A stretch of 64,000 bases of DNA from Lysinibacillus timonensis (GTDB lineage: Bacteria; Bacillota; Bacilli; Bacillales_A; Planococcaceae). The stretch lies in contig NZ_LT985980.1 in the NCBI RefSeq assembly GCF_900291985.1, forward strand, positions 2,268,001 through 2,332,000, in the 5' to 3' direction. Of the stretch, positions 36,469 to 46,173 are shown in pieces. Both the position numbers and the translations under genes were made by a program. Position 1 is the first letter of the stretch; each line of letters begins with the position of its first letter. The notes below the pieces were generated by a model. It had not been told where the DNA came from and made no database searches. It worked only from the letters and a program-made list of their open reading frames with translations.

Positions 36469-36604
36469 TTCCCAAATTGGTGTTACCACTGTTTGCGCCT
36501 GTCGCTTCGCTTTCGGCGCAGGACTAACGGGTTTAGAAATAAACCTCTTAAGGTAGTTTTCCCTAAGGCTTTATGAAAGCTTATTCCCAAATTTCCTTTA
36601 CCAC
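36469..36604. repeat. Diverged direct repeat of the purA 3' end flanking a GC-rich insert
   Basis: Minus strand: the last 24 bases of purA, GTGGTAAAGG...GGGAATAA (36604-36581), recur at 36492-36469 as GTGGTAACACC...GGGAATAA with four mismatches. Between them lie about 88 bases with a GC-rich hairpin (GCGCC/GGCGC, arms within 36496-36524) unlike the surrounding sequence. This suggests a small insertion or duplication at the purA stop. Confidence 0.6.
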
Positions 36605-37867
36605 GTTAGTTTGCTCACGAGCTGGTCCTACTGAGAATGTCATTAGGTTTATACCAGTAAGTTCTACAACACGTTCAACATATTTACGGGCATTTACTGG
36701 TAGTTCTTCTAAAGTGCGAACTCCTGTAATATCTTCTGACCAACCTGGTAGTTCTTCATAAACTGGTGTACAAGCTTCAAGTACATGTAAGCTTGCTGGA
36801 TACTCAGTAATGATTTCACCATTATATTCATAAGCCGTACAAATTTTCACTGTTTCAAGGCCAGATAACACATCAATTGAGTTTAATGCTAAATCTGTAA
36901 TTCCACTTACACGACGAGAATGACGGACTACTACTGAGTCAAACCAACCTACTCGACGTGGACGGCCAGTTGTTGTACCATACTCTCTTCCTACTTCGCG
37001 AATTTGATGACCAACCTCATCAAATAATTCTGTTGGAAATGGCCCATCACCTACACGGGATGTATAAGCTTTACATACACCAACAACACGTGAAACATGT
37101 GAAGGTCCAATACCTGTACCAGTTGTAACACCGCCTGCAACAGGATTTGATGAAGTAACAAATGGGTAAGTACCATGATCTACATCTAACATAACACCTT
37201 GAGCACCTTCAAATAATACACGTCCACCTTCGTCTAATACATCGTTTAGAACTTTTGAAGTATCTGTTACATATTTTGCAATCTCTTGCCCATATCCATA
37301 ATATTCTTCAAAAATATCTTCAAATTTTAAACCTTCTACTTCATAAAACTTCTCAAATAGACGATTTTTCTTTTCCAAGTTTTCGCGAAGTTTTTCTTCA
37401 AATATTTCACGGTCTAATAGATCCGCTATACGAATACCCATACGTGCTATTTTATCTTGATAACACGGTCCAATCCCTTTAGCAGTCGTACCTATTTTTT
37501 TATCACCACGTGATGCTTCATCAACTTTATCTTGATAAATATGATATGGAAGAATTACTTGAGCGCGGTTTGAGATACGTAAATTCGAAGTATCAATACC
37601 ACGATCTTGTAAACCTTTTAATTCTGTAACAAGTGATTTTGGGTTAATTACCATACCGTTACCCATTACTGACGTTTTTTCTTGATAAAAAATACCTGAT
37701 GGAATTAAGTGCAATTTATATGTTTCTTGCCCAATTTTAATTGTATGACCAGCATTATCCCCACCAGAAAAACGTGCAATTACGTCTGCTTTTTTTGAGA
37801 GAAAGTCCGTAATTTTCCCTTTCCCTTCATCTCCCCACTGTGTTCCAACAACTACTACTGATGTCAT
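36581..37867 (-). CDS. purA: Adenylosuccinate synthetase
   Basis: Joins IMP and aspartate, using GTP, in the first committed step to AMP. 428 residues, full length. The P-loop-like GDEGKGK is at residues 12-18, with catalytic Asp13 and the downstream His41 (GHTIK); further motifs are [14 protein letters not shown] near 126 and [13 protein letters not shown] near 299. GGAGGTGCTC precedes the ATG. It is monocistronic between terminators; PurR regulation is typical of the family. Confidence 0.97.
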   Translation of the reverse strand: MTSVVVVGTQWGDEGKGKITDFLSKKADVIARFSGGDNAGHTIKIGQETYKLHLIPSGIFYQEKTSVMGNGMVINPKSLVTELKGLQDRGIDTSNLRISNRAQVILPYHIYQDKVDEASRGDKKIGTTAKGIGPCYQDKIARMGIRIADLLDREIFEEKLRENLEKKNRLFEKFYEVEGLKFEDIFEEYYGYGQEIAKYVTDTSKVLNDVLDEGGRVLFEGAQGVMLDVDHGTYPFVTSSNPVAGGVTTGTGIGPSHVSRVVGVCKAYTSRVGDGPFPTELFDEVGHQIREVGREYGTTTGRPRRVGWFDSVVVRHSRRVSGITDLALNSIDVLSGLETVKICTAYEYNGEIITEYPASLHVLEACTPVYEELPGWSEDITGVRTLEELPVNARKYVERVVELTGINLMTFSVGPAREQTNVVKEIWE

Positions 37868-38012
37868 GTGAGCACCTCCAAAGACGCTTTACGCCTTATT
37901 CCTTTATTTATACAAGCATGAGTATATTTCTTGCTTAAACGATTCGTTCATTTATATTTACCAAACAGAATTATTGTAACAATGATTATTAGTGTAGTCA
38001 ATGCAGAAAATG

Positions 38013-38059
38013 AAAAAACACGAACATATTAATATACCAAATTAATAAATGTTCGTGTT
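38013..38059 (-). terminator. Terminator of dnaC with CGAAC-bearing arms
   Basis: ACACGAACAT (38018-38027) pairs with ATGTTCGTGT (38049-38058), extended by ATTAAT pairing; on the minus strand TTTTTTCATTTTC follows. It lies between the dnaC stop and the purA promoter region. Both arms carry CGAAC, the core of the PurR PurBox. Confidence 0.85.
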
Positions 38060-38093
38060 CTATTTACGAATTATAAGTCTATCATGACTTTAA

Positions 38094-39455
38094 TTATTCT
38101 TGTGCCTGGTATTGTGGATGTTGAGACCAGTCAATATTAATAAATTTATTAAATTCTTTTTTAAATGCTAGGGTAACAGTACCAGTCGGACCATTACGTT
38201 GTTTAGCTATTATAATCTCAATCATATTTTTGTTTTCAGATTCTTTATCATAGTAATCATCACGATACAGGAACGCTACAATATCAGCATCTTGCTCAAT
38301 ACTTCCAGATTCACGGATATCACTCATCATAGGTCTTTTATCTTGTCGTTGTTCAACACCACGGGATAACTGTGATAATGCAATTACAGGAACTTTTAGC
38401 TCACGCGCTAAAGCTTTTAAAGATCGGGAGATTTCAGAAACCTCTTGTTGACGATTCTCTCCTGGTTTACCACTACCTTGGATCAATTGAAGATAGTCAA
38501 TGAGGATCATCCCAAGCCCATGTTCCTGTGCAAGGCGTCGACATTTTGCCCTTAATTCACTAACACGTACCCCAGGTGTATCATCGATAAAAATGCCTGA
38601 ATTCGATAAGCTACCCATGGCCATTGTTAATTTACTCCAGTCTTCTGTACTCAAAGCACCTGTACGTAAAGCTTGCGCATCAATATTCCCTTCCGCGCAG
38701 AGCAAACGCATAACTAACTGTTCTGCTCCCATTTCGAGAGAGAAAATCGCGACATTCTCACCTGCACGGATGGCTACATTTTGTGCAATGTTTAGCGCGA
38801 ATGCTGTTTTCCCTACGGAAGGTCGTGCTGCAACAATGATTAAATCGTTCCGTTGAAATCCAGCAGTCATGCGATCTAAATCTTTAAACCCGGTAGGAAT
38901 TCCGGTAACGTCACCTTTTCTATTCTGAAGCTGTTCAATATTATCATACGTATTTACAAGTACATCTTTTATATGTTTAAAGTCACCTGTGTTTTTACGA
39001 CTAGCAACTTCCATAACCTTCTTTTCAGCCTCTGATAATAAAGCCTCAACTTCATCTTCACGGCTAAAACCGTCTTCTACAATACTCGTTGCAACACGAA
39101 TTAAACGACGTAAGATTGACTTTTCTTCAACTATTTTCGCATAGTGACCTATATTTGCAGCCGTAGGTACAGCGTTTGCTAATTCAGTTAAATATGAAAG
39201 TCCACCGACATCTTCAAGTTCTTTTTTACTTGATAATTCTTCAGTTACTGTGATTAGGTCAATTGCTTTCCCTTGGTCACTCAAATCAAGCATCGTTTGG
39301 AAGATTTTTTTGTGGCTAATACGGTAAAAATCTTCCGGAATTAAGATTTCTGTTGCAGTGATTAGCGCTTGTGGTTCTAAAAAAATGGCTCCGATGACAG
39401 ATTGTTCAGCTTCATGGTTATGGGGTGGAACTCGATCCATCATGGATTCGCTCAT
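38094..39455 (-). CDS. dnaC: Replicative DNA helicase (DnaB family, DnaC in Bacillus)
   Basis: Hexameric 5'-3' helicase at the replication fork. 453 residues: an N-terminal domain (1-105, HNHEAEQSVIGAIFLEP), a linker and a RecA-like motor with Walker A ARPSVGKTAF (about 212), Walker B LGMILIDYLQLI (about 315) and SRSLKALARELKVPVIALSQLSR. No intein. It follows rplI by 12 bases. Two names are used for this gene: dnaC in B. subtilis and dnaB elsewhere. Confidence 0.97.
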   Translation of the reverse strand: MSESMMDRVPPHNHEAEQSVIGAIFLEPQALITATEILIPEDFYRISHKKIFQTMLDLSDQGKAIDLITVTEELSSKKELEDVGGLSYLTELANAVPTAANIGHYAKIVEEKSILRRLIRVATSIVEDGFSREDEVEALLSEAEKKVMEVASRKNTGDFKHIKDVLVNTYDNIEQLQNRKGDVTGIPTGFKDLDRMTAGFQRNDLIIVAARPSVGKTAFALNIAQNVAIRAGENVAIFSLEMGAEQLVMRLLCAEGNIDAQALRTGALSTEDWSKLTMAMGSLSNSGIFIDDTPGVRVSELRAKCRRLAQEHGLGMILIDYLQLIQGSGKPGENRQQEVSEISRSLKALARELKVPVIALSQLSRGVEQRQDKRPMMSDIRESGSIEQDADIVAFLYRDDYYDKESENKNMIEIIIAKQRNGPTGTVTLAFKKEFNKFINIDWSQHPQYQAQE

Positions 39456-39467
39456 GATGTACTCTCC

Positions 39468-39914
39468 TTACGCTTCCTCAGTAACATGCACTTTTAAAGT
39501 TGCTTTCACTTCATTGTGTAACTTAACAGGAACATTTGTAAATCCAAGAGAACGAATTCCTTCGCTTTCCATTTTACGTTTATCAATTTTGATTCCATGT
39601 GCTTTTTGAAGTGCATCAGCAATTTGTTTTGTTGAAATTGAGCCAAATAATCTTCCACCCTCACCAGATTTCGCCTTTACTTCAACTGTTAATTGTTCAA
39701 GCTTTTCCTTTAAGTCTTTTGCAGCTTGTAATTCTGCTGCGGCATTTTTTTCTTCCAATTTCTTTTGCCCTTCTAATTGACTAAGCGCTTGATTTGTAGC
39801 TTCCACGGCATAGCCATTTTTAATTAGGAAGTTTTGAGCATATCCATCCGCTACATTTTTAATCTCACCTTTTTTTCCTTTACCTTTAACATCTTTTAAA
39901 AATACTACTTTCAT
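39468..39914 (-). CDS. rplI: 50S ribosomal protein L9
   Basis: 148 residues: an N-terminal RNA-binding domain ([30 protein letters not shown]), a long helix and a C-terminal domain that starts near 80. It is located between gdpP and dnaC as in Bacillus. Its start overlaps the gdpP stop by four bases, so translation is likely coupled. Confidence 0.98.
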   Translation of the reverse strand: MKVVFLKDVKGKGKKGEIKNVADGYAQNFLIKNGYAVEATNQALSQLEGQKKLEEKNAAAELQAAKDLKEKLEQLTVEVKAKSGEGGRLFGSISTKQIADALQKAHGIKIDKRKMESEGIRSLGFTNVPVKLHNEVKATLKVHVTEEA

Positions 39915-41884
39915 TCTTCAATACTCCCTTCAAACATATCATTTATCGTCTTTTTTAATAATTGGCGTGCTTCTGAAATGGTTTCAACCTCGATTTGACA
40001 AGCAGCATTTGTTAAATGTCCGCCGCCTCCTAAATTTTCCATTATTAATTGAACATTAAATTCACCTAATGATCTCGCACTTATACCAATTAAACCATCT
40101 GGTCGATGTGCAATAACAAATGATGCGGAAACATCCTTCATCGTAAGTAAAATATCCGCAGTTTGAGCTATGATGACTGTGTCATAAAGACGGTTATCTT
40201 CTCCGTATGCTACAGCTATTCCTGGTCTAACAAATTCAACTGTTTGTATTATTTTGGAGCGCTCAATATATGTTGTAATATCTTCTTTTAGTAACCTTTG
40301 AACTAATATAGTATCAGCACCATATGTTCTTAAATAAGACGCTGCTTCAAACGTTCTTGCTCCGGTTCTAAGAGTAAAACTTTTCGTGTCTACAATAATT
40401 CCTGATAGAAGAGCCGTTGCTTCTAACTTTGATATTTTGTCGTTTTCAGGTTGATATTCTATCAACTCTGTAACAAGTTCTGATGTCGATGATGCATATG
40501 GTTCCATATAAACAAGCGTTGGATTCTTTATGAATTCTTCACCACGGCGGTGATGGTCAATGACGACTACTTTGTCGCATATATTTAGCAAATGCTCATC
40601 AATCACTAAGCTTGGTTTATGTGTATCAACAATGACTAGTAACGACTTTTCCGACATTTTCGCGAGTGCTTCATCAGGTGTAATAAAGTTCTGATAAAAG
40701 TCCGCGTTCTTTTCAATTTCGTGCATTAAGCGGCTAACACTACCATTTAACTCATTGAAATTGACAACGATATACCCATTTTTTTTATTCTTTTCTACCA
40801 TCTTACGAACACCGATACTGGCACCTATTGAATCCATATCAGGGTTCTTATGTCCCATGACAAAAACTTGATCACTTTCTTGAATTAAATCTTGTAATGC
40901 ATGCGAAATTACACGAGCTCTAACACGTGTTCTTTTTTCTACTGGGTTTGTTTTCCCTCCGTAAAACTTCAGCTTCCCATCAGATTGCTTAATTGCGACT
41001 TGGTCACCGCCTCGACCTAATACAAGGTCTAAACTTGACTGAGCTAATTCACCTAATTTAATAAGAGACGAGGAACCAGCACCGACCCCAATACTTAAGG
41101 TTAATGATAAGTTCTTTTGGGCCGTTTTTTCACGAATATCATCTAATATAGCAAATTTACCCTTTTCAAGTTCATTTAAGATGGATTCATTTAGAATAGC
41201 TAAAAAGCGTTCTGAGTTAATTCGTTTTGTTAAAATTCCATATTTTGCAGACCAATCATTTACAATTGATGTGACATGTGTGTTAGTTATACTTCTTGTT
41301 TGGTCATCCATACCTTGAGTAATTTCATCATAGTTATCGATGAATAAGATAGCAATTACTGTACGGTCTGCGTAATATTTTGTTTGAATCTTGACTTGCT
41401 CTGTAACATCAAAAAAATATAAAAGTCTTTCTGATTGTTTATAAATCACTTGAAATGTGCGCTCATTCGTAGTAATCGTAATCTCTTTTTTATCATCAGA
41501 TTTCGTTAAATTATGTAGCTCACTCGATAAAGCGTTCAACTCTTCCCCTAACAGGCTTTCTACGTTAAAAATTTGATGCATAAAAGGATTGGCCCATTCA
41601 ATGGTGTTTTTATCATTAATAAGTAAAATACCAATCGGAATTTCTAGTAATGCCTCTTCGCCAACTTTTTTCATTCGATACGATAGAGATTCTATATATT
41701 TTTCAATTTGTTCATATGCATGGGTTTCAGCTTTCCATGCGTAAACTAGACCTGCCGCCATGATAAGTGCAAATAATATTCCTACCCACACATTCCATAT
41801 CAATAATAGGCAGACTGCCACTAGTCCAATAATTGATAGATACAAAAGTGGATTTCGTATTGGTCTTTTCCTATAAGTATCCAT
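39911..41884 (-). CDS. gdpP: Cyclic-di-AMP phosphodiesterase GdpP
   Basis: Membrane-bound enzyme that cuts c-di-AMP to pApA and so affects osmotic balance and cell-wall stress. 657 residues: two membrane helices (about 13-50), a degenerate PAS domain (75-150), a modified GGDEF domain (about 170-300) and a DHH/DHHA1 module (about 340-650). Metal ligands are seen in [19 protein letters not shown] and VIDHHRRGE; the GGGHLTNAA end motif of DHHA1 is present. It follows yybS by 12 bases and overlaps rplI. Confidence 0.97.
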   Translation of the reverse strand: MDTYRKRPIRNPLLYLSIIGLVAVCLLLIWNVWVGILFALIMAAGLVYAWKAETHAYEQIEKYIESLSYRMKKVGEEALLEIPIGILLINDKNTIEWANPFMHQIFNVESLLGEELNALSSELHNLTKSDDKKEITITTNERTFQVIYKQSERLLYFFDVTEQVKIQTKYYADRTVIAILFIDNYDEITQGMDDQTRSITNTHVTSIVNDWSAKYGILTKRINSERFLAILNESILNELEKGKFAILDDIREKTAQKNLSLTLSIGVGAGSSSLIKLGELAQSSLDLVLGRGGDQVAIKQSDGKLKFYGGKTNPVEKRTRVRARVISHALQDLIQESDQVFVMGHKNPDMDSIGASIGVRKMVEKNKKNGYIVVNFNELNGSVSRLMHEIEKNADFYQNFITPDEALAKMSEKSLLVIVDTHKPSLVIDEHLLNICDKVVVIDHHRRGEEFIKNPTLVYMEPYASSTSELVTELIEYQPENDKISKLEATALLSGIIVDTKSFTLRTGARTFEAASYLRTYGADTILVQRLLKEDITTYIERSKIIQTVEFVRPGIAVAYGEDNRLYDTVIIAQTADILLTMKDVSASFVIAHRPDGLIGISARSLGEFNVQLIMENLGGGGHLTNAACQIEVETISEARQLLKKTINDMFEGSIEE

Positions 41885-41896
41885 ATGATCAGCCCC

Positions 41897-42841
41897 TTAC
41901 TTTTGAATCTTATCCTTCACTAGTGAGCGAACATTAAAGCCTAAATCTAAAATACCGATTAGGACTACAAAGGAATAGAGTGGAAACACCATAATAGTAA
42001 CAAGTACTTTCGAAAATTTTGAAGCATTAAATTTTTTATCTAAGAAGTAATGAATAAATGATAAACCTTGAATCGTTAGTAACAACGATAAAACTATAGA
42101 TAGGTTTAAAGAAATCACATATAAGGTTGAACCAATTTCAGGTCTTAAAAATAAATTAATGGAAAGAACAATTAAGTAATACCAAAGAATTGAACGTGGC
42201 ATTTTAACATCTTTAAATGCACTAAATTTTGGTACGGTAATACCTAAGCGTTTCAGTACTGGTAAGTTAACTGAGATAATAATAAATGAAAATCCGAAGG
42301 CCGCTAGCGTAATAACAGCTGGCATTGCTGCTTCAGTCATTAAGAACAATGGCTCAAGTTCCTCCATTGTAATTGATGATTGACCAGTAAAACTTTTAGA
42401 TAGTTCTATTGATGCTGCATAGTTTTCACGCATCATTATCATAGACGTTTTGATAAAGTCTATTTCAAACAATTTTAAAAAGATTAAATATTCAATAGCA
42501 AATGTAATAAGTAAGCTTAAACCAGTTGACATTAATAAAAATAGTTTGCTTTTTTTTAGTCTCACATTACTACCTATAACAACACCGATAAAAGCAAAAG
42601 TAAATGAAAACGGTAAAATTAATAAGCCCCCTATGAAGAAAGTAAGAACACATCCAAGACTTGCAACGAAAATGGACATCTTCCAATCATATTTTGCGCT
42701 ATACCATGCAAGCGGAAGCGGGGTAAACAGCATTACAATAGGAAAAATAATTGGTACATAAAAAGCAATCGCAATTAGTAAAGCAAATATAGCGATCATC
42801 ATTGCACCTTGAACAAGTCCTTTTGTTTGATTATTTGGCAT
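41897..42841 (-). CDS. yybS: YybS family membrane protein (DUF2232)
   Basis: 314 residues with eight or so membrane helices. The DUF2232 pattern is seen at the N-terminus (AMMIAIFALLIAIAFYVPII, FTPLPLAWYSAKY). In Bacillus it is always next to gdpP; some DUF2232 proteins look like ECF-type vitamin transporter S components, but the function here is unknown. It leads the yybS-gdpP-rplI-dnaC transcription unit. Confidence 0.92.
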   Translation of the reverse strand: MPNNQTKGLVQGAMMIAIFALLIAIAFYVPIIFPIVMLFTPLPLAWYSAKYDWKMSIFVASLGCVLTFFIGGLLILPFSFTFAFIGVVIGSNVRLKKSKLFLLMSTGLSLLITFAIEYLIFLKLFEIDFIKTSMIMMRENYAASIELSKSFTGQSSITMEELEPLFLMTEAAMPAVITLAAFGFSFIIISVNLPVLKRLGITVPKFSAFKDVKMPRSILWYYLIVLSINLFLRPEIGSTLYVISLNLSIVLSLLLTIQGLSFIHYFLDKKFNASKFSKVLVTIMVFPLYSFVVLIGILDLGFNVRSLVKDKIQK

Positions 42842-42989
42842 TTATAACCTTCCTTTATACTAGTTCAAAGATATTTTCATTCGTTTATTGTATCATTTTT
42901 TCTACTATTGGACAAAAATGCGAAGGGCATAGAGGACATTATTTAACTTTTTGTTTTTTAAGTGTTATAAGACTTCTTCAATAAAAGAT

Positions 42990-43026
42990 AAAAAGCCGAC
43001 AAATCTAAAAGTAGTTGTCGACTTTT
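42990..43026 (-). terminator. Terminator of the rpsF-ssb-rpsR operon
   Basis: Minus strand AAAAGTCGACAA pairs with TTGTCGGCTTTT (one G-U), followed by TTATC. It separates rpsR from yybS. Confidence 0.85.
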
Positions 43027-43035
43027 TAACAATTA

Positions 43036-43272
43036 TTATTTATCTTCAGCAACGAATGGTAGTAATGCCATAATACGAGCACGTTTAATTGCTGTTGTTA
43101 ATTTACGTTGGTATTTTGCACTTGTACCTGTTACGCGACGAGGAAGAATTTTTCCACGTTCAGAGATGAATTTTTTTAATAAATCCACATCTTTATAGTC
43201 AATGCGCGTAATGTTATTTGAAGTGAAGTAGCAAACTTTACGGCGTTTGCGGCCTCCGCGACGTTGTGCCAT
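43036..43272 (-). CDS. rpsR: 30S ribosomal protein S18
   Basis: 78 residues, basic; includes the S18 signature [26 protein letters not shown]. It binds S6 in the platform of the small subunit. Last gene of rpsF-ssb-rpsR, 58 bases after ssb, preceded by AGGAGGAG. Only one Cys is present (VCYFT), so no zinc site is predicted. Confidence 0.98.
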   Translation of the reverse strand: MAQRRGGRKRRKVCYFTSNNITRIDYKDVDLLKKFISERGKILPRRVTGTSAKYQRKLTTAIKRARIMALLPFVAEDK

Positions 43273-43330
43273 TGATAGTCTCCTCCTTTTTGTTTATTTG
43301 TATCGTGTTTTCTCGTTCAAAACACTTTAT

Positions 43331-43864
43331 TTAGAACGGTAAGTCATCTTCAGAGACTTCGATTGGTCCTTTGCTTGAAGCAAATGGATCCTCATCTACA
43401 CGTGTATAATTTTGCTGATTTTGAGGTTGTTGGTATGAACCAAACGGATCCTGCTGTTGATTGCCATATTGCGGCTGGCTTGTACCATATGCAGGTTGAT
43501 TACCATATGATGATTGAGTTCCATATTGTTGTTGAGCTCCTCCACTACGTGGTTCTAAGAACTGCACTGAATCTGCAACTACATCTGTTGTATAGACACG
43601 TTTTCCATCTTGACCTTCAAAGCTACCTGTTTGGATACGACCTTCAACTCCTATCAAACCACCTTTTTTCATGAAGTTTGCTAAGTTTTCAGCCTGTTTT
43701 CTCCAAGCCACGCAACTGATGAAATCTGCTTCCCTTTCACCTTGTTGATTCGAAAACGCTCTGTTTACAGCAACTGTAAAACGAGTCATCGGAATACCAC
43801 TTGGTGTATAACGAAGTTCCGGATCTTTCGTAAGTCTTCCAACGATTACGACACGGTTAATCAT
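43331..43864 (-). CDS. ssb: Single-stranded DNA-binding protein
   Basis: Essential SsbA type, 177 residues. OB fold at residues 1-105 ([37 protein letters not shown]), then a Gln/Tyr/Gly-rich flexible linker and the acidic partner-binding tip DDLPF. I start at ATG 43864, eight bases after GGAGGT; the frame also has a GTG one codon upstream. It sits between rpsF and rpsR as in most Bacillales. Confidence 0.97.
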   Translation of the reverse strand: MINRVVIVGRLTKDPELRYTPSGIPMTRFTVAVNRAFSNQQGEREADFISCVAWRKQAENLANFMKKGGLIGVEGRIQTGSFEGQDGKRVYTTDVVADSVQFLEPRSGGAQQQYGTQSSYGNQPAYGTSQPQYGNQQQDPFGSYQQPQNQQNYTRVDEDPFASSKGPIEVSEDDLPF

Positions 43865-43907
43865 CACTTACAACCTCCTTTTTCAGCATTTTGTTTATTA
43901 TTAATTA

Positions 43908-44198
43908 TTATTTTTCTTCTTCACGAATAGCAATGTGACGAATAATGTCTTCACTAATGTTAGCTAAACGAGTGTACTCATCGATTGCTTCAGTACCAGC
44001 GTTTACTTTCACGATTTGGTAGTAACCTTCGCGGAAGTCGTTGATTTCATAAGCAAGACGACGTTTGCCCCACTCTTTAGTTTCGATGATTTCTGCACCG
44101 TTCGAAGTTAATGCATCGTTGAAACGTTCAACTAATGCTTTTTTAGCTTCATCCTCAATGTTTGGGCGAACGATATACATTAATTCATACTTTTTCAT
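43908..44198 (-). CDS. rpsF: 30S ribosomal protein S6
   Basis: 96 residues, the usual size. S6 fold motifs: [21 protein letters not shown] at the start and [18 protein letters not shown] near residue 45-60. First gene of the operon, with AAGGAGGTG before the ATG. A leader that binds S6:S18 is common in this family, but I could not make out its conserved structure upstream with confidence. Confidence 0.98.
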   Translation of the reverse strand: MKKYELMYIVRPNIEDEAKKALVERFNDALTSNGAEIIETKEWGKRRLAYEINDFREGYYQIVKVNAGTEAIDEYTRLANISEDIIRHIAIREEEK

Positions 44199-44372
44199 TT
44201 AATTTTGCACCTCCTTATGGACTTTGGCTCACCTCTCATGATGGGAGCAAGGAGTGAATAATACTATTACTCACATCATCGTATTGTAGCATACGTTTGA
44301 CCCATTTGCAATAAATATTCATATTCCTAATTAGAAAAAACTCAGATATAATGAAATAAAGGATGTGATATT

Positions 44373-44918
44373 TTGCAAGGACGAATAAATCCAGTTGTAG
44401 TGGATTTAAATTTAAGGAAAATCGCTACAGTAAATTTATGGGCAACTATATTATTATCCATTCTATTCTTTATTTTTAATAGTCTAATTCATAATAGCTT
44501 TTCCATTTCAATATCCCTATGGTCATTTTTATTTTTTTGTGCTGGCTATATTTTTTTGATTGTATTGCATGAAGTATTTCATCTAATTGGTTTTATGATG
44601 TTTGGTCACGTAAAGTATAAAGAGCTTGATTATGGGGTTAATTTAAAGCTTGGTATCGCTTATGCAACAACATCTAAACCATTAAAGAATAGTGCAATGA
44701 AAAAAGCATTATTACTTCCGTTTTGGACAACTGGTGTTCTACCATCTGTTATTGGATTTATTCTTCATTCAAATTTACTCGTACTATTAGGTGCTTTTCT
44801 TATTGCAGGTGCAGTGGGCGACTTTTATATGTATAAGGAATTGAGGAAATACCCTAATGATAGTTTAGTTAAAGATGACCCTCAATTACCTAAATTGTAT
44901 GTATATATTTCAAACTAA
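44373..44918 (+). CDS. DUF3267 family membrane protein, putative zinc metalloprotease
   Basis: 181 residues with four to five hydrophobic segments. HEVFH at about residue 66 matches an HExxH zinc motif inside a membrane-proximal helix, in line with the DUF3267 (putative zincin) family; a third ligand could not be picked out. Start TTG at 44373 behind AAAGGATG. It is divergent from rpsF. In B. subtilis rpsF is next to ychF, so this gene and the dehydrogenase-like gene at 45 kb are extra at this place. Confidence 0.85.
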   Translation: MQGRINPVVVDLNLRKIATVNLWATILLSILFFIFNSLIHNSFSISISLWSFLFFCAGYIFLIVLHEVFHLIGFMMFGHVKYKELDYGVNLKLGIAYATTSKPLKNSAMKKALLLPFWTTGVLPSVIGFILHSNLLVLLGAFLIAGAVGDFYMYKELRKYPNDSLVKDDPQLPKLYVYISN

Positions 44919-44974
44919 AAACTACTCACTGTTGTTTAACCCCTGGAGGTTAAACTATAAGTGAGTAGTTTCGT
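44918..44974. terminator. Long hairpin terminator between convergent genes
   Basis: AACTACTCACT (44920-44930) pairs with AGTGAGTAGTT (44960-44970), with an inner GTTTAAC/GTTAAAC stem. A-rich and T-rich flanks allow it to act in both directions. Confidence 0.82.
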
Positions 44975-44999
44975 ATTCTACAAAGAAGCAATCCTTTTT

Positions 45000-46034
45000 C
45001 TAAGGAGTTAAAAATACATGTTGACTGGCTGTACATAGATTGCGCCATGCGCGATTTAAGTCCGTATGTTCTAAAACTGCCTCCATCCCATAATATCGCA
45101 TGAGAGAATGAGCTAACATTAATAATTCATTAGATTGTACCTGACAAAACATGCTGAAATGATTAAGTTCTTCTCCACTCAACAGTTTTCCATTTATATG
45201 TTTTTCCCAAAGACCTAATACTAGGCTATAAAATTGCTGTTCTATATTTTTTGTTACTTCTATAGCTTGAATCCATTTCTCTTTTACTAACTCATAACGT
45301 TCAATTACTATATGATCCTTCTTTCGATTCAATGCCTCGCAAGCTTCACTTAATAATTGCTCAGTTAATCCTAAACAAAGTGAAAAAAATGACGCTTTTG
45401 AAAAAGGAATGAATGGAAAGCTGTGTACTGGTAACTCAAATTCATTTTGAAAACGTCCAAATGTAAACGTTTCTTCATCTTTCACAAACACACTTTCTAC
45501 TTTCATAGAGTGACTTGAGGTCGCTTTTAGGCCCATAGCATTCCAATTAGGAAGTATCTTCACATTTTCACGTGGAACACTGCAAGTAACGTTTTCGTTA
45601 CTCTCCCGAATCTGACAGTTCATAGTAAATAATGTTGCGTAATCTGCACCGCTGCAATATTTCCATTCTCCTGAAATAATAAAGCCGCCCTCAACGCGTT
45701 CAGCAATACCAAACTTCCCACTACCAGCAATTACAGCTTCCTTTTGAAGAAAGTGTCTCTCGCATAACTCTCGATTAAATAGTGGTATAAACATATTCCC
45801 ACCAGTTCCGATGGTTACGGCCCAACCGATATTGCCATCAATTGAGCCTACTTGTTGGAACACTTTTAGACCGTCAATAAAAGATAGTTCGAGTCCACCT
45901 AAAGTTTTCGGTGTGAAAATTTTAAATAATTTACGCTTATAAATCATTTCTAACACTTCAGGTAAGATAGATTGAGATTCCTCCATTTTCTTTGATAGGC
46001 TTTTTATTTTTTTAAGTTCATTTTGATCAAACAT
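45000..46034 (-). CDS. Acyl-CoA dehydrogenase-fold flavoprotein
   Basis: 344 residues from ATG 46034, which follows AGGGGGC; the longer open frame runs into ychF and is rejected. N-terminal helical domain (FKIFTPKTLGGLELSF), a central beta domain (GIAERVEGGFIISGEWKYCSGADYATLF) and a C-terminal helical domain like the DszC/HpaB-type oxygenase branch (Acyl-CoA_dh_2). The catalytic Glu of fatty-acyl dehydrogenases is not evident, so an FMN/FAD monooxygenase or an enzyme on another substrate is possible. It is isolated in the conserved ribosomal/ychF neighbourhood, so it is a probable insertion; the substrate is unknown. Confidence 0.82.
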   Translation of the reverse strand: MFDQNELKKIKSLSKKMEESQSILPEVLEMIYKRKLFKIFTPKTLGGLELSFIDGLKVFQQVGSIDGNIGWAVTIGTGGNMFIPLFNRELCERHFLQKEAVIAGSGKFGIAERVEGGFIISGEWKYCSGADYATLFTMNCQIRESNENVTCSVPRENVKILPNWNAMGLKATSSHSMKVESVFVKDEETFTFGRFQNEFELPVHSFPFIPFSKASFFSLCLGLTEQLLSEACEALNRKKDHIVIERYELVKEKWIQAIEVTKNIEQQFYSLVLGLWEKHINGKLLSGEELNHFSMFCQVQSNELLMLAHSLMRYYGMEAVLEHTDLNRAWRNLCTASQHVFLTP

Positions 46035-46135
46035 TCTAGCAGCCCCCTTGCTAAATATAATAAATTTATTTCTCTCAAATTTATACCTGAAATTGGTAAA
46101 TCTAAAAAAAGATGTACTAAATACATCCTTATAAC

Positions 46136-46166
46136 TAAAAAAACTGCTATCAGTTTGATAGCAGTT
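46136..46166 (-). terminator. Terminator of ychF
   Basis: Perfect stem AACTGCTATCA (46142-46152) with 46156-46166; on the minus strand TTTTTTTAGTT follows. Confidence 0.92.
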
Positions 46167-46173
46167 CATATTC

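Noticed and set aside
35742..36580. tRNA genes near purA, as in B. subtilis
   Set aside because: No cloverleaf, CCA end or GTTCGA loop was recognised in this spacer.
37086..37101. CACGTGAAACA half of parS inside purA
   Set aside because: Only one half matches; the left half is unrelated, so chance in coding sequence is likely.
44199..44372. Possible S6:S18-binding leader upstream of rpsF
   Set aside because: I could not find the conserved stem with the CCG bulge; the short repeats here are not enough.
45564..45579. ATTTTCACGTGGAACA, a degenerate parS-like string in the dehydrogenase-like gene
   Set aside because: Only 13 of 16 positions match, and core symmetry is broken; not counted as parS.
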